Below, piece by piece: positions 23,001 through 33,300 of a stretch of DNA of 64,000 nt. The stretch comes from Heterodera schachtii (Eukaryota; Nematoda; Chromadorea; Rhabditida; Heteroderidae), in NCBI GenBank assembly GCA_023374025.1, contig SIJG01000063.1:813445-877444 (forward strand), written 5' to 3'. The notes beneath the pieces were generated by a model that saw nothing but the letters and a program-made list of their open reading frames with translations, was not told the origin of the DNA and did not search any database. The translations under genes were made by a program, and so were the position numbers. Each line of letters begins with the position of its first letter. Within the stretch, counting starts at the first letter, position 1.

Positions 23001-26000
23001 TTTATACATTTTTAATAAATTTATAATTAGAAAATCTATTGGTTCACCCTAGGCAGCTTGTGCAAACAAAAAAACTGTTTTCCATCACCACCAGCATCAA
23101 CTTTGAACTCCATTTGGGCAATAATATCATCTTAAAATTCATGCATATTTTTTCAATTAAATTGTGGACTAATATATTAATTAAAAAAGGCTTAACCATT
23201 TTCTATTTAAAATAATGTGAAAATTCTCACTAACCAGTGGAAACTTTTATAAAATTGGTAAAATTAAAGTTTAACACTCTAAAATAACCGAATTTCATAC
23301 AAATAACAGAGAGAAAGTTACTTACAAGTAAAAAGTTATTAAATATTTACTAACACTAACGATTTTTGTTGCATTCCGGTGAGCTGTGCAACAATTCGAC
23401 AAGAATTCTTTTGCTGGGTTTTTGCTTAACATTAACAATACTAATTTCATCGCCGAAGTTTAAAAATTCTTTTAATGCCACAATAATTTCTTGTCCTTTT
23501 TTGTCCTGCCAAATAAAAAAAAAATTAAATAAAAAATATTTATTTGAAAATACAATTAGTGGTGCCACATTCAGCTTGGGTGAGTCTAATAAAATGGCAT
23601 CACCAGTGACCTAAAAATTAATTGGTTATTATATATATGAATAGAATGAGAAATTAATCATCTAATTAACTATAAGAATAATCAAAATTAAAAATTAATT
23701 TACTAATTAATAGAAAATTAATAAATGTTTTTTTTGGTTGTTGTTGAGCTAATTTTCGAGTTACTAGCAACTATTTTCTAGTTTTTTATTTTAGCACCTA
23801 AAAACCTAAAAAAATTTGTAGAAAATAAAAATATTTTCAACTATTTTGTCGTTTTGTCCAATTTTTTTTACCTTAACATATTCGATTTGACAGAATGGCA
23901 TTGAATTTTTATAATTTGGTAAAATGTCCTCTCCATTAAACATAATCACATAATATTCAGTGATGTTTAAAAGCAATTCAAATACATTGCTATTTGTTGG
24001 CCGAATTGTCGTTGTATTTCTGTCCACTTTTTGTGTGGGTCCAATGTCCTTAATTATATGTGTTGTAATTAATTAGCTAATATAAAATTTTTAATTAAAG
24101 TATTACATATGAAGCAGTGATTGTAATTGTCTCAAAATTCGCAATTTCGATTGTAAATTCCGCATGATTAGTTACATCATCTAAAATTATTTGAAAATCG
24201 ACCATTTTTAATCATTACTTGTATTTTTTTTTTATTATAAATGAATTAAAATTTTTTTTAAAAATTTATTTATGCTTTTCTTACTGCTTTTCCCATCTGT
24301 AAATGTTATGTTCACTGTGTTATGCGTTTCATTAAGCAGTTGAACACGGAAAAAGAATGTTGAATTCACGCGAAACCCTTCAATTTGCTGTGAAAATGGA
24401 AGTGCCACGGATATGTTGAACTAAAATAATAAGGTTAATTAATTTTAATTGCTTTTAATCGTTTCTTACATTTTCATTTTCAATACGGTAGTCATCCAAT
24501 TCAGGCCCATAAAGCAATAATACTTGGCCGTTAAGCTACAAAATTAAAATAATTAAATTTTTCATAATATTTGTAAGGGAAAAAATCTATATCAAATTCT
24601 GCTCAATTTTTTCTCTCTGTCCCAATTGTAAATTCTCGGCTTTTTCCTCCCAATATACGCAGAAAAATTGACAAATAATAAATAAAAAAAAAAAAAATTA
24701 AAATTTCAAAAAATCTTTAAAAATTCAAATAAAATTCGATTTTCTTTGCGAATTTGACCTTGACCCTAAGCTTGGGAGCTCTTCTTCCACCTTAATGAAA
24801 CTAAAATTTTTTTTTAATAGCTGGGAAAAATTAAAAAATAATTTAAAAAAATTTTTTTAAGACAAAAGGGCGCGGCGTGCTTTTTCCAAAAAACTGGGGA
24901 ATATGGGGGGGGGGGGTCAGGCGGCGCCGAAAGGCGCCGCCGGAAAAATTTTTGAAAAAATTTATGCAATTTGCTATAAGCTTTTGTCTAAAAATGACTA
25001 AGATTTTGGAGCTAATATTTAAAAATAATTAGGAATTTTTGGGGCGGGCGGTGCCGATAAGCGCCGCCGAGGAAAAATTTTTCAGAATTTTAACGAATTT
25101 TGTTAAAAAATAGCCAAATTTTTAGCATTTCCTCTTTTCCCCTTTGCTAGCCTCCCCCCCCCCCTTTATGTATGTTAATAATACTACAAATTACCAAAAA
25201 TAAGTCAGATTAAATCGAAATATGGGTAGCCTTTTAATAAAAATAGAAAAAAAAATTCATTTTATAAAAAATAATCTTGCAAGAAATCGTCTCGAAAAAT
25301 AATCTAAAAAGCCAGTTACGGATCAAAATTACGGAAAAATCCCAAAAATCCGTAACCCGTAATCCGTAATCCGTAACTCCAAAAAGGCCGTAATTTCCGT
25401 AATCCGTAATACGTAATCCGTAATTACGTCCAGCCCTGGTTGGGATGCTCTCCTCGCAAATTAAATTTTTTAATGTTAATTTTAATAGGCAGTGAATAAT
25501 TAAAAAAGAAAAAATTAAATTTTCGAATTCGGCTCCAACAATTAAACTTTTGGCATTATGTTTTCTCACCCTAATTGCCGTGATGTTTTTCCATGCCGCC
25601 CCATGCCACCATTCGTATGGCCAAAACACTTCGCCAAACTGCTCGCCGTTCACCATCATGGCATACCAATGCTTCAGCAGGAAAATGTCAAAGCGCAATT
25701 GCTGAGTTCCGTTCGGCATCTGAGTTCCATTGACCACCACCGATGTATTAATCTAAATTAATTAATTTTAATTATTTTTAATTTATATTTGTTAAATTTA
25801 CCCCGGGAAATGACACTTTCATGTCGTCGATTGTTCCAATTGTGAAATTCATCACCAAAGAAGAGAGGTTTTTGTCTACAAAAATTTTCCATTAAGTGAT
25901 TTAGTTCCCGTACAGGTCATTAATGCTCTTAATTTTTTTCAATCTCACCCATACACGGTAATTAATCCATGATCTAATCAAAATTTAATAGAGCCCATAT

Positions 26001-27293
26001 TGATTGTCTTCATACTCCTAAATGGTTTTTTTTTTCAAATACCGATCATTATCCCCCATATTACATAATAGTCCCTCCAATTCAACGGTCATTAAATAGA
26101 AATATAATTGTTTAATCAAAATTTAATTTGTCAGCTCACACCTTTTTCACCTTGTTGTAATAATTCCACAGTGAAGTTTTCCCATTCTTCGTCCGTCAGA
26201 ACAGTGAACACAAGATCAGCCTGCAAATGTTGCGCGTCCAATTGGCCAAGTTCAAAAGTTTCGTCCATTTGCTTCGTCGGGCATTGTGATGAGCCGGCCG
26301 ATGGCACAATCGGCTCAATTGGGTCATTCTCATCGGTTGGCCGAGTGAATTTTATTAAATATTAAATAATTACAGTAAAATTTTCAAATAATAGTACAGT
26401 ACCCAAGCATCCATGGTACAGGAGCAGTTACGGTAGACGTACAGACTCACAATACTCCTCGAATTTAAATACCAAAATGGGTTGTGACCCAAGTGAACAT
26501 GGAAACTCTTGTGCCAAAATTAAGCGAAAGTTGACGAGTCATTGGCTCAAAGTGTAACTTAAATTTTTAAATGCTATTAATTAACACTAATTACCCCAAA
26601 ATAAATTACCTCCGATTTGTTAATGAAGTCTCCAGGATCAGTTCTCGTGCCGAAAGCGGATTTGATGAGTTTGTCAGTTTCGTGTACACTTTGATGCCAC
26701 GCCATTGTTTTGGGTCTGTAAGGCCAACAAATTGTTCCGTTTTTTGAGCGCAGTCCAATGAAAGGGAATCGTTCTAAAATTAAAAAAATTAAATAATTTT
26801 TTAATTAAATTTCCCATTACTTCCTTGTTGCCGACTTGGAATGTTCGTTTTAATCTGAAATCGGACATCTTTTTGAACTCAGCGATCATATGATTGCGCA
26901 TCAGTGTGCCCGGGTAGCAGATCAATATGCTAAATGGTAATTAAAAACTTAATTACTCCTAATGAGGTAATTATTACGAATTTTCAAAAACTTACCCGTC
27001 ATCACAGTGTCCACCTCGGTGCTTCATCAAAAAATGCAGACCAAAGTTGTGGGACACTGTCTTCGGGTCATGAGTAATGCTGTGGTACGGCTTGCATTGG
27101 TCAAGCGCAAAGTATGGCACCGAAACTTTTCCAATTTTTTCACCCGTTAAGAGAAAGCTAATATTTAAAAAATATTTTTAATAAATTAAATTTTTTAATT
27201 TTACGGTTCGGTGACGTATGCTTTGTCCAAAGTGAGAAGAAATGATGGCAATTCGAGGAAGGCAACCAAAAAAAGCAGAATGACCATGCCCAT
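20042..27293 (-). CDS. galA: secreted multi-module galectin-like protein (damaged)
   Basis: A signal peptide (MGMVILLFLVAFLELPSFLL, exon 27293-27205) is followed by at least 15 short exons. Checked early exons are 27157-26996, 26929-26821 and 26773-26610. Modules repeat a galectin-like beta-sandwich pattern: hydrophobic strand, then V-x-NG, then a loop, then I-x-x-I-x-V. Examples are FELLLNITEYYVIMFNGEDI (about 23975-23915), LSLHILMAEDGFYG (about 22610), FDIFLLKHWYAMMVNGEQFG (about 25690-25630) and IELKFKITMNL (about 20790). The protein ends in EKCILKT at 20042. Galectins bind beta-galactosides, but the canonical HNPR/WGxER sugar-binding residues are not evident, so the fold is inferred and ligand unknown. 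Compared with galB, an exon near 26460 has lost about 45 codons and its acceptor, and the exon at about 22000-21800 has a net +2 frameshift. It may be a pseudogene or mis-assembled. Confidence 0.5.
20340..20660. repeat. Intronic minisatellite in galA (GATTACCGTAATATGATGG type)
   Basis: Degenerate repeats of 'gtattggattatagaaaag' followed by 'tattcgattaccgtaatatg' fill the last intron of galA. The repeat motif matches the end of the adjacent exon and its splice donor (ACATTACG|GTAAT on the minus strand), suggesting the array grew from that exon-intron junction. An equivalent but differently arranged array is in galB at 38790-39115. Confidence 0.65.
22099..22121. repeat. GC hairpin motif GGGCCGACAGGCGCCGCC
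   Basis: One of a dispersed family of short GC-rich palindromic motifs in AT-rich DNA. Others are at 6217, 6362, 24919, 25046 and 40872. Each is followed by an A/T-rich 'gaaaaatttttg' tail. It lies in a galA intron, with a homologous copy in the galB intron at about 40872. Confidence 0.55.
24770..25440. repeat. Composite repeat insertion in a galA intron
   Basis: Compared with the galB counterpart (45720-45840), this intron is about 650 bp longer. The extra DNA holds a poly-G run (24905-24916), two GC hairpins of the GGCGCCGAAAGGCGCCGCC type, a poly-C run (25146-25157), and a tract of iterated CCGTAAT/ATTACGG (25318-25425). It ends ...CCAGCCCTGG, a hAT-like terminus. A clear left end was not found. 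Confidence 0.55.
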
Positions 27294-28155
27294 TTTAGCT
27301 TGCTAAGAAGAATATATGTTTATTAATTATTTTATTTTATTTCTAAAAAGATTTAATTTAATAAATATTAATTTAATTATTATTTTGTTGTTAATTTAAT
27401 TAAATAATTTTTCTATTTTTACTATTATTCAAATAAATGCACAGATCCATCCATTAACTAATGGAATAAAATGGTAATTCATTTTGCATTTGGCTAACAA
27501 CAAATATTTATGAAAAGCAAAAAGTGGTGTCGTTTTCCAAGCAAAAAAGGACGGATTGTTTTTTGGATGATTCACTAAAAATGGGGAAAATAAATAAAAT
27601 AAATTATATACAAAGAAAGGAAATTTGAAAAAGTCAGGATCATAATTGTAGGCCGGCATAGGATTGCGGGATAAGAATCGAGATTTTGCCGGGATTCCGT
27701 TCCCGGATATATTTTCCAAAAAAAGCCCGGATTCCGAGTCCCATAAAATCCTGACGGGATCCAGATCCAGTCGGGCCCTTCTAAAGTAAGCCGAATATTT
27801 TTGCGAAAACATAATATTTTTCATTTCCAAGAAGCATCACTTTGAGCTAATTTGTAAGCAATCTAAATAACAAAACCACAATAGTTTTGGCACATTTTAT
27901 AAAATGACTAATTAATTTTGAAAAATTTATTCAATTAAATCCACTAAACAAATAAAAGAGATTATTAAGTGGGCAATGTAAGACCCATTAAATACGTCAA
28001 TTATTATCCATATTTTCTGAATCAATTGAATGAATCAAAATAAAATGTTTACACACCCATAATTCTGCCGATAGGCAATTCATGGTGGTGGAATTTGCAT
28101 ATGAAAGTTGGTTGGATATTAAACCAAAACAACAAACTGTAGAACATAAAAGGTA
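27294..28155. other. Intergenic region upstream of galA
   Basis: No gene is seen. It is homologous to 47812-48640 upstream of galB. An imperfect GC-rich segment at about 27650-27785 (repeated CGGGATTCCG/GGGATCC) resembles one at 48280-48410 and is probably an old transposon remnant. At 28096 GCATATGAAAGTTGG corresponds to the TATA-like GCATATAAAAGTTGG of the second block. Confidence 0.5.
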
Positions 28156-28156
28156 A

Positions 28157-28533
28157 CTCGCCCGGGGCCGTAGCAAAAGAAGGTGGTTGTTTAACGAGGT
28201 CATTTAACCATGGTTATTTGACCTGGTCATTTGACCAAGAAATTACGAGAAAATGGTAGCAAAAGAAGATGGTATATTTTCTGCTGGATGCAATTTAACC
28301 ATGGTAACATGGTTAAGTAACCACCAACCATATTCTTTTGCTGTCCGTTCATAAACCACCAACCATCATGGTCAAATGACCATGAACCCGTGGTTGCACA
28401 TTTGCTACGGGTATACCATCATGGTTATGGTCATTTAACCATAACCACCTTCTTTTACTACGGCCCCCGGTGGGAATCGAACCCACGACCCCAGCAATCA
28501 GTGCCGTGCTCTAACCAACTGAGCTACGGGCGC
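28157..28533 (-). pseudogene. tRNA-like gene split by a transposon
   Basis: Read on minus from 28533, it shows a GCGCCCG 5' acceptor strand and a TAGCTCAGTTGG A-box with a GCTC/GAGC D-stem. The T-arm GTGGG-TTCGATT-CCCAC (B-box) lies at 28470-28486. The anticodon stem pairs best as CGGCA/TGCTG around a 5-nt loop CTGAT, two bases short of the usual seven; the loop would read GAT (Ile) if bases were lost. The 3' acceptor strand CGGGCGA is separated from the T-arm by a 300-bp transposon and continues at 28157-28165. Removing one target copy gives 6 of 7 acceptor pairs. Internal pol III promoter boxes are intact, but the tRNA is probably non-functional. Confidence 0.7.
28166..28465. mobile_element. 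300-bp MITE with 5-bp target duplication inside a tRNA
   Basis: The ends GGCCGTAGCAAAAGAAGGTGG and CCACCTTCTTTTACTACGGCC are inverted repeats with one mismatch. The 5-bp direct repeat CCCGG flanks the element at 28161-28165 and 28466-28470. The interior is full of CCATGGTTA / GGTCATTT motifs in both orientations, giving strong hairpin potential. No coding frame. A 5-bp target duplication sets it apart from the 8-bp hAT-like elements here. Confidence 0.85.
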
Positions 28534-28657
28534 TCCTTTTAACGGTTCTCCCATGTCCTTTATCCCACTTTCTCTCACACTCCGTTCCTCTGGCATCACA
28601 AAAATCATTAGCTGGAAAATATACAAAATCAAAGTACTAATTAATTAATTAATTAAA

Positions 28658-28978
28658 ATGGATTATTGCATTTTTAACTTTGGCATTTGTCTGCCAATTG
28701 GTAGCGCGCACAGCTTCATCAAAGCCAAGCAAAAATGAATTTTGACTGGCGCAATTGAATTGGCCAACAGCACGGAAAGTTGCAGCAATTACAAGCTGGA
28801 ATTCACCAACAACATCTTCAAGAAAATGTGCCAAGTTGTGTTCAAAGTTAAAATGCCAAAAGGAGTAATTTAAAAAATTAATTAACAAAGATTAATTTGA
28901 AATTAAATTTAATAGTCGACCCTGGAAAAATACTGGAACATGAAGCCGATCAGTGGCACTTCTGATCAGTAGCATTTT
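28658..28978 (+). pseudogene. Cellulose-binding-module (CBM2-like) gene remnant A
   Basis: Homologous to 48710-49093. Reassembled across frames, it reads as a secreted protein with TSWNSPTT/EFTNN-type strands, a cysteine pair, and after an intron STLEKYWNMKPISG. That resembles the family-2 carbohydrate-binding module of plant-parasitic nematode cellulases and cellulose-binding proteins (conserved Trp in WNMKP). The start codon region reads ATTGCATTTTTAAC where copy B has ATGGCACTTTTAAC. A net 2-base insertion disrupts the frame near 28736, and the 3' end is replaced by the 172-bp satellite at 28961. The acceptor ATAG before STLEK is intact, unlike in copy B. Clearly non-functional. Confidence 0.6.
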
Positions 28979-30240
28979 GCCAATTTTACTTTGTATTTCC
29001 TACTGATCAGTAGGCAATTTAATAACCATAAAATTGTTACTATTTTTACACTTTCTCCTGGTCTTCAGCGACAATATAAATTTAAAAAATGTATAATATA
29101 ATTTTTCGAATATTTTTATAAATTTCCATTCTTCTGATCAGTAGCATTTTGCCAATTTTACTTTGTATTTCCTACTGATCAGTAGGCAATTTAATAACCA
29201 TAAAATTGTTACTATTTTTACACTTTCTCCTGGTCTTCAGCGACAATATAAATTTAAAAAATGTATAATATAATTTTTCGAATATTTTTATAAATTTCCA
29301 TTCTTCTGATCAGTAGCATTTTGCCAATTTTACTTTGTATTTCCTACTGATCAGTAGGCAATTTAATAACCATAAAATTGTTACTATTTTTACACTTTCT
29401 CCTGGTCTTCAGCGACAATATAAATTTAAAAAATGTATAATATAATTTTTCGAATATTTTTATAAATTTCCATTCTTCTGATCAGTAGCATTTTGCCAAT
29501 TTTACTTTGTATTTCCTACTGATCAGTAGGCAATTTAATAACCATAAAATTGTTACTATTTTTACACTTTATCCTGGTCTTCAGCGACAATATAAAATTA
29601 AAAAATGGATAATATAATTTTTCGAATATTTTTATAAATTTCCATTCTTCTGATCAGTAGCATTTTGCCAATTTTACTTTGTATTTCCTACTGATCAGTA
29701 GGCAATTTAATAACCATAAAATTGTTACTATTTTTACACTTTATCCTGGTCTTCAGCGACAATATAAAATTAAAAAATGGATAATATAATTTTTCGAATA
29801 TTTTTATAAATTTCCATTCTTCTGATCAGTAGCATTTTGCCAATTTTACTTTGTATTTCCTACTGATCAGTAGGCAATTTAATAACCATAAAATTGTTAC
29901 TATTTTTACACTTTCTCCTGGTCTTCAGCGACAATATAAATTTAAAAAATGTATAATATAATTTTTCGAATATTTTTATAAATTTCCATTCTTCTGATCA
30001 GTAGCATTTTGCCAATTTTACTTTGTATTTCCTACTGATCAGTAGGCAATTTAATAACCATAAAATTGTTACTATTTTTACACTTTCTCCTGGTCTTCAG
30101 CGACAATATAAATTTAAAAAATGTATAATATAATTTTTCGAATATTTTTATAAATTTCCATTCTTCTGATCAGTAGCATTTTGCCAATTTTGTTTTGTAT
30201 TTCCTACTGATCCGTAGGCAATTTAATAATAATACAAATG
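28961..30240. repeat. 172-bp satellite, seven copies plus a partial eighth
   Basis: The phrase TCTGATCAGTAGCATTTTGC starts at 28961, 29133, 29305, 29477, 29649, 29821, 29993 and 30165, exactly 172 bp apart each time. Units are nearly identical, with only a few variants such as CTTTCTCC/CTTTATCC. Each unit carries the palindrome CTACTGATCAGTAG. The last, partial copy is diverged and ends about 35 bp before the P1 TATA-like box. Single or double degenerate copies lie at the same place upstream of P2 (49556-49750) and P3 (56876-57238). Confidence 0.97.
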
Positions 30241-30275
30241 ATCAGTAGAGTATATGCCCAGACTGATGAATGAAT

Positions 30276-30286
30276 GATATTTAAGC
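30276..30286 (+). promoter_or_regulatory. TATA-like box of P1 (GATATTTAAGC)
   Basis: The motif is conserved in all three P genes: here, CTATTTAAGC at 49793 (P2) and GATATTTAAGC at 57264 (P3). It lies 79-84 bp before each ATG. Flanking sequence, including ACTGATGAATGA upstream and ACTCCCC just before the ATG, is also conserved. Confidence 0.6.
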
Positions 30287-30364
30287 ACGATAATGTTTAG
30301 CTAATGTCACATTTAAAAAAAGCGAAAAAATTAATTGACAAACCTAAATATTACTCCCCTAAAA

Positions 30365-33300
30365 ATGATTTTCTCACAAATGATCATTTTTCTAAGCATT
30401 ATTCTATGCTTTTCGTCGATGGTGGAAACGGTAAAAAATAATTAACAATGCTCAAAATAAATAAAAAAATTTTATTCAGGGACAAAATGACCCTAAGGCC
30501 GTGTTCGAAGCTTTCATCAAAGCTGAAACCTCTTCAACTGCTGGCGTTAAACCTGGTCAAAATTTGGTGGAATTGGACATGGACAAAGTGCGTGAGTTGC
30601 AGAAATGGATTGGCCAAATTGTGGACAAAGTTGTGGAAGAAGAATATAGCCTTTTTTTGGGATTCTACAAATGCCAGAAAAATTTTGATCTAAAGACCAT
30701 TTTGGAAAATTCTTTGGAGAAAATCAAAGATTGGAATTTGGACGGTGATCAAAAAAAGCATCGACAATTTGCTCAGAATCTTTTCTCATTTGGGGCGATA
30801 TTAAGTGCCGAAATTGGTGGCCCAATTAGAGAAATGAATGAGGAGGTGAACGAAGAAGAAAATAGCAATTATTTGCGATCACTGATCAAAGCATTCGAAT
30901 GTGTTGGTGGCAAATTTACACCTCTTGAGAGGTAAAAATTCGAGTTTTATTTTTCTCTATTTATGCAACTAATTTTTAAGTAATACAAATGTTGAATGGT
31001 ACGACTCTCAAAACAGGTAAAAATTAAATTTAAAAAATAAATTATTTTCTTTTTTTAAATTTTTATTTTAAATTTTAGTTTATTCAAATTTGAAATTGTT
31101 GCTCGATTTGCTAAAATTGAAACTTCAAAAATTGAATCATATGTGGTGGAAAAAGTTTGGCTGAAATTCATCAATGAACAAAACAACAACAATAACATTG
31201 GTAAAATAAATAAGGAGATGTTTATTTTTTGGATTTTTTGGTGCTGAGTCTTTACTTAAAAACCATCATAATGAAATTTGGTCGTTACTTAAAAAACCAT
31301 CATAGTAATAAGAAATCAATTTTCATTTAATTAATTACAGGTTCCTTTAATTAATTATATGATTACAATTTGAAATTACATGAAGTTAATTACAATTTGA
31401 AAACAAATAATTATTTATTTATCCCTTTATTTTTATTACATATACCATTTATTAATTCATATTTTAATGAAGTATTTCCGGCAATTAAATCATGTAATTA
31501 GTTGCGCAAATATTGATTATGATGGTTTTTTAAGTAACGACCAAATTTCATTATGATGGGTTTTTATGTATTGCCCATTATGATGGTTTTTAAGTAATGA
31601 CATAGCACCATTTTTTCACATTATTTTCACAGATAAATTTATGCTTCTCCAAGCATTGAGCACGGAAATGTCCCCATTTGATGTCAAAAAATTAGTGACC
31701 AACGATATTGATTCTTTCTGTTACGATCAAGCTTTATGGTTGCGAAGAGATTTGACCATCAATATGTTGAATTCTGATCCGATCACATATCGGCGAGTTT
31801 GGCGACAAATGATTTTGCACCTGTCAAATGAAATGAAAAGTTTGTATGATGTCCGGATCCAATGCATCATGATCAATTTTGTGTGCAATTTGATCCAACG
31901 GATGGAAAAAAATTCATTGGTGAAAAGATTTTTAGCAGAATTTTATCCAAGTTATTATACATTAACAAGCATTGGATATTGGAAGGAAAAATTCGTGAAA
32001 AATTCTAAATACAATGAAAAAGATCGAATTAATGCTTATGCCCATTACGCCGATGCCATTCGAATTGACTGGAACATTTGGAGAGGTATGTTTTTTTTTG
32101 GTAGAGTTCGGCAAAAAGATAGCGGAATCGAATGACGAAATGAAAAATTAAATTTTAAAAAGCCAAACTAATCAAAAAGTTTGTAGAAAATGTTTTCATA
32201 TATTCATTTTTTTACTCAAAAATGTCCAAATTTGTAGATTAAAAAAAAATTTTTATACTGACAGACAAAAAAAATATAAAAAATAATAATAATAATAAAC
32301 CTTTTAGCAGCAATCAACCAAATTAATGAAGCAATTAGTCAATTGAATAGACCGAATGATGAAAAGAAATGTTTGTCAACTGGTGTATTCGAAAATGTGG
32401 TAAAAATGCTTTTCAAAAACAATTTGAGTGGAGATATCATGCAAAGTGTTAAATCGTGGAAAAAGGTAAATGGGTACACGAAAATGGGTCCATTCAATCC
32501 GAAATTAAACATTTATTTTGTGCAAAATTATTGGATATTTTTTAAAAATTATTTTTGATGAATAAATTTCATTTTTTCATAAAATTATTAATTTAAAAAT
32601 ATGGATTGGGATGACATATACATATCATGGAATTAGGAAATTTTTTGAGAAAAATTTCGGGTTAGGGAGTATTCTTTTTAAAAAATGAAACCCCAATACA
32701 CCCGCCCGCCAGCCCTCTCTTAATGTTTACAATTAAAAATTAATTTTTTTATTTTAATTACTAAATTAATTTTTTTATTTTAATTACCTTAGAATAATGA
32801 ATACTAAAGACTTAATTTAAGGCGAAGCATGAAGAGTATGAAAAAGAACAAAGAAGAAGTGGTTTTTTTCATAAGAAAATGCCTGAGAAAAATCATTTTG
32901 AAGAATTTATAAAAAATTGGTATGGAAAAGTGCCTTCTTCTGCAACAGAGGAACAAGTCAATTCAATGGTATTATTATTAATTAAATTTTTGACACTTTT
33001 TTAATAGTGCCAAAATCACAATTACATTTTTTAGAAATGTGGTTTTTTGAGGGGTCTGGAACAATTAGAAACTGAAGAAATTATCAAATTGTTGAAAAAT
33101 ATTCAAGCAATGTGCCAATTGAAAATTCAACAATACCAACTCGAAACACCATTCAAAATAAACATTTTAAAGAATCAAGAGAAAAATGATGGTAAATTCT
33201 ATGGCTTTTTAGCAGAGATTATGCCAAATTTTGGCGCAAAATTTGTAAAAGATGAAAATGCCAATGAACAAATTGAGATTGATTTTGACAATGCAAACAA

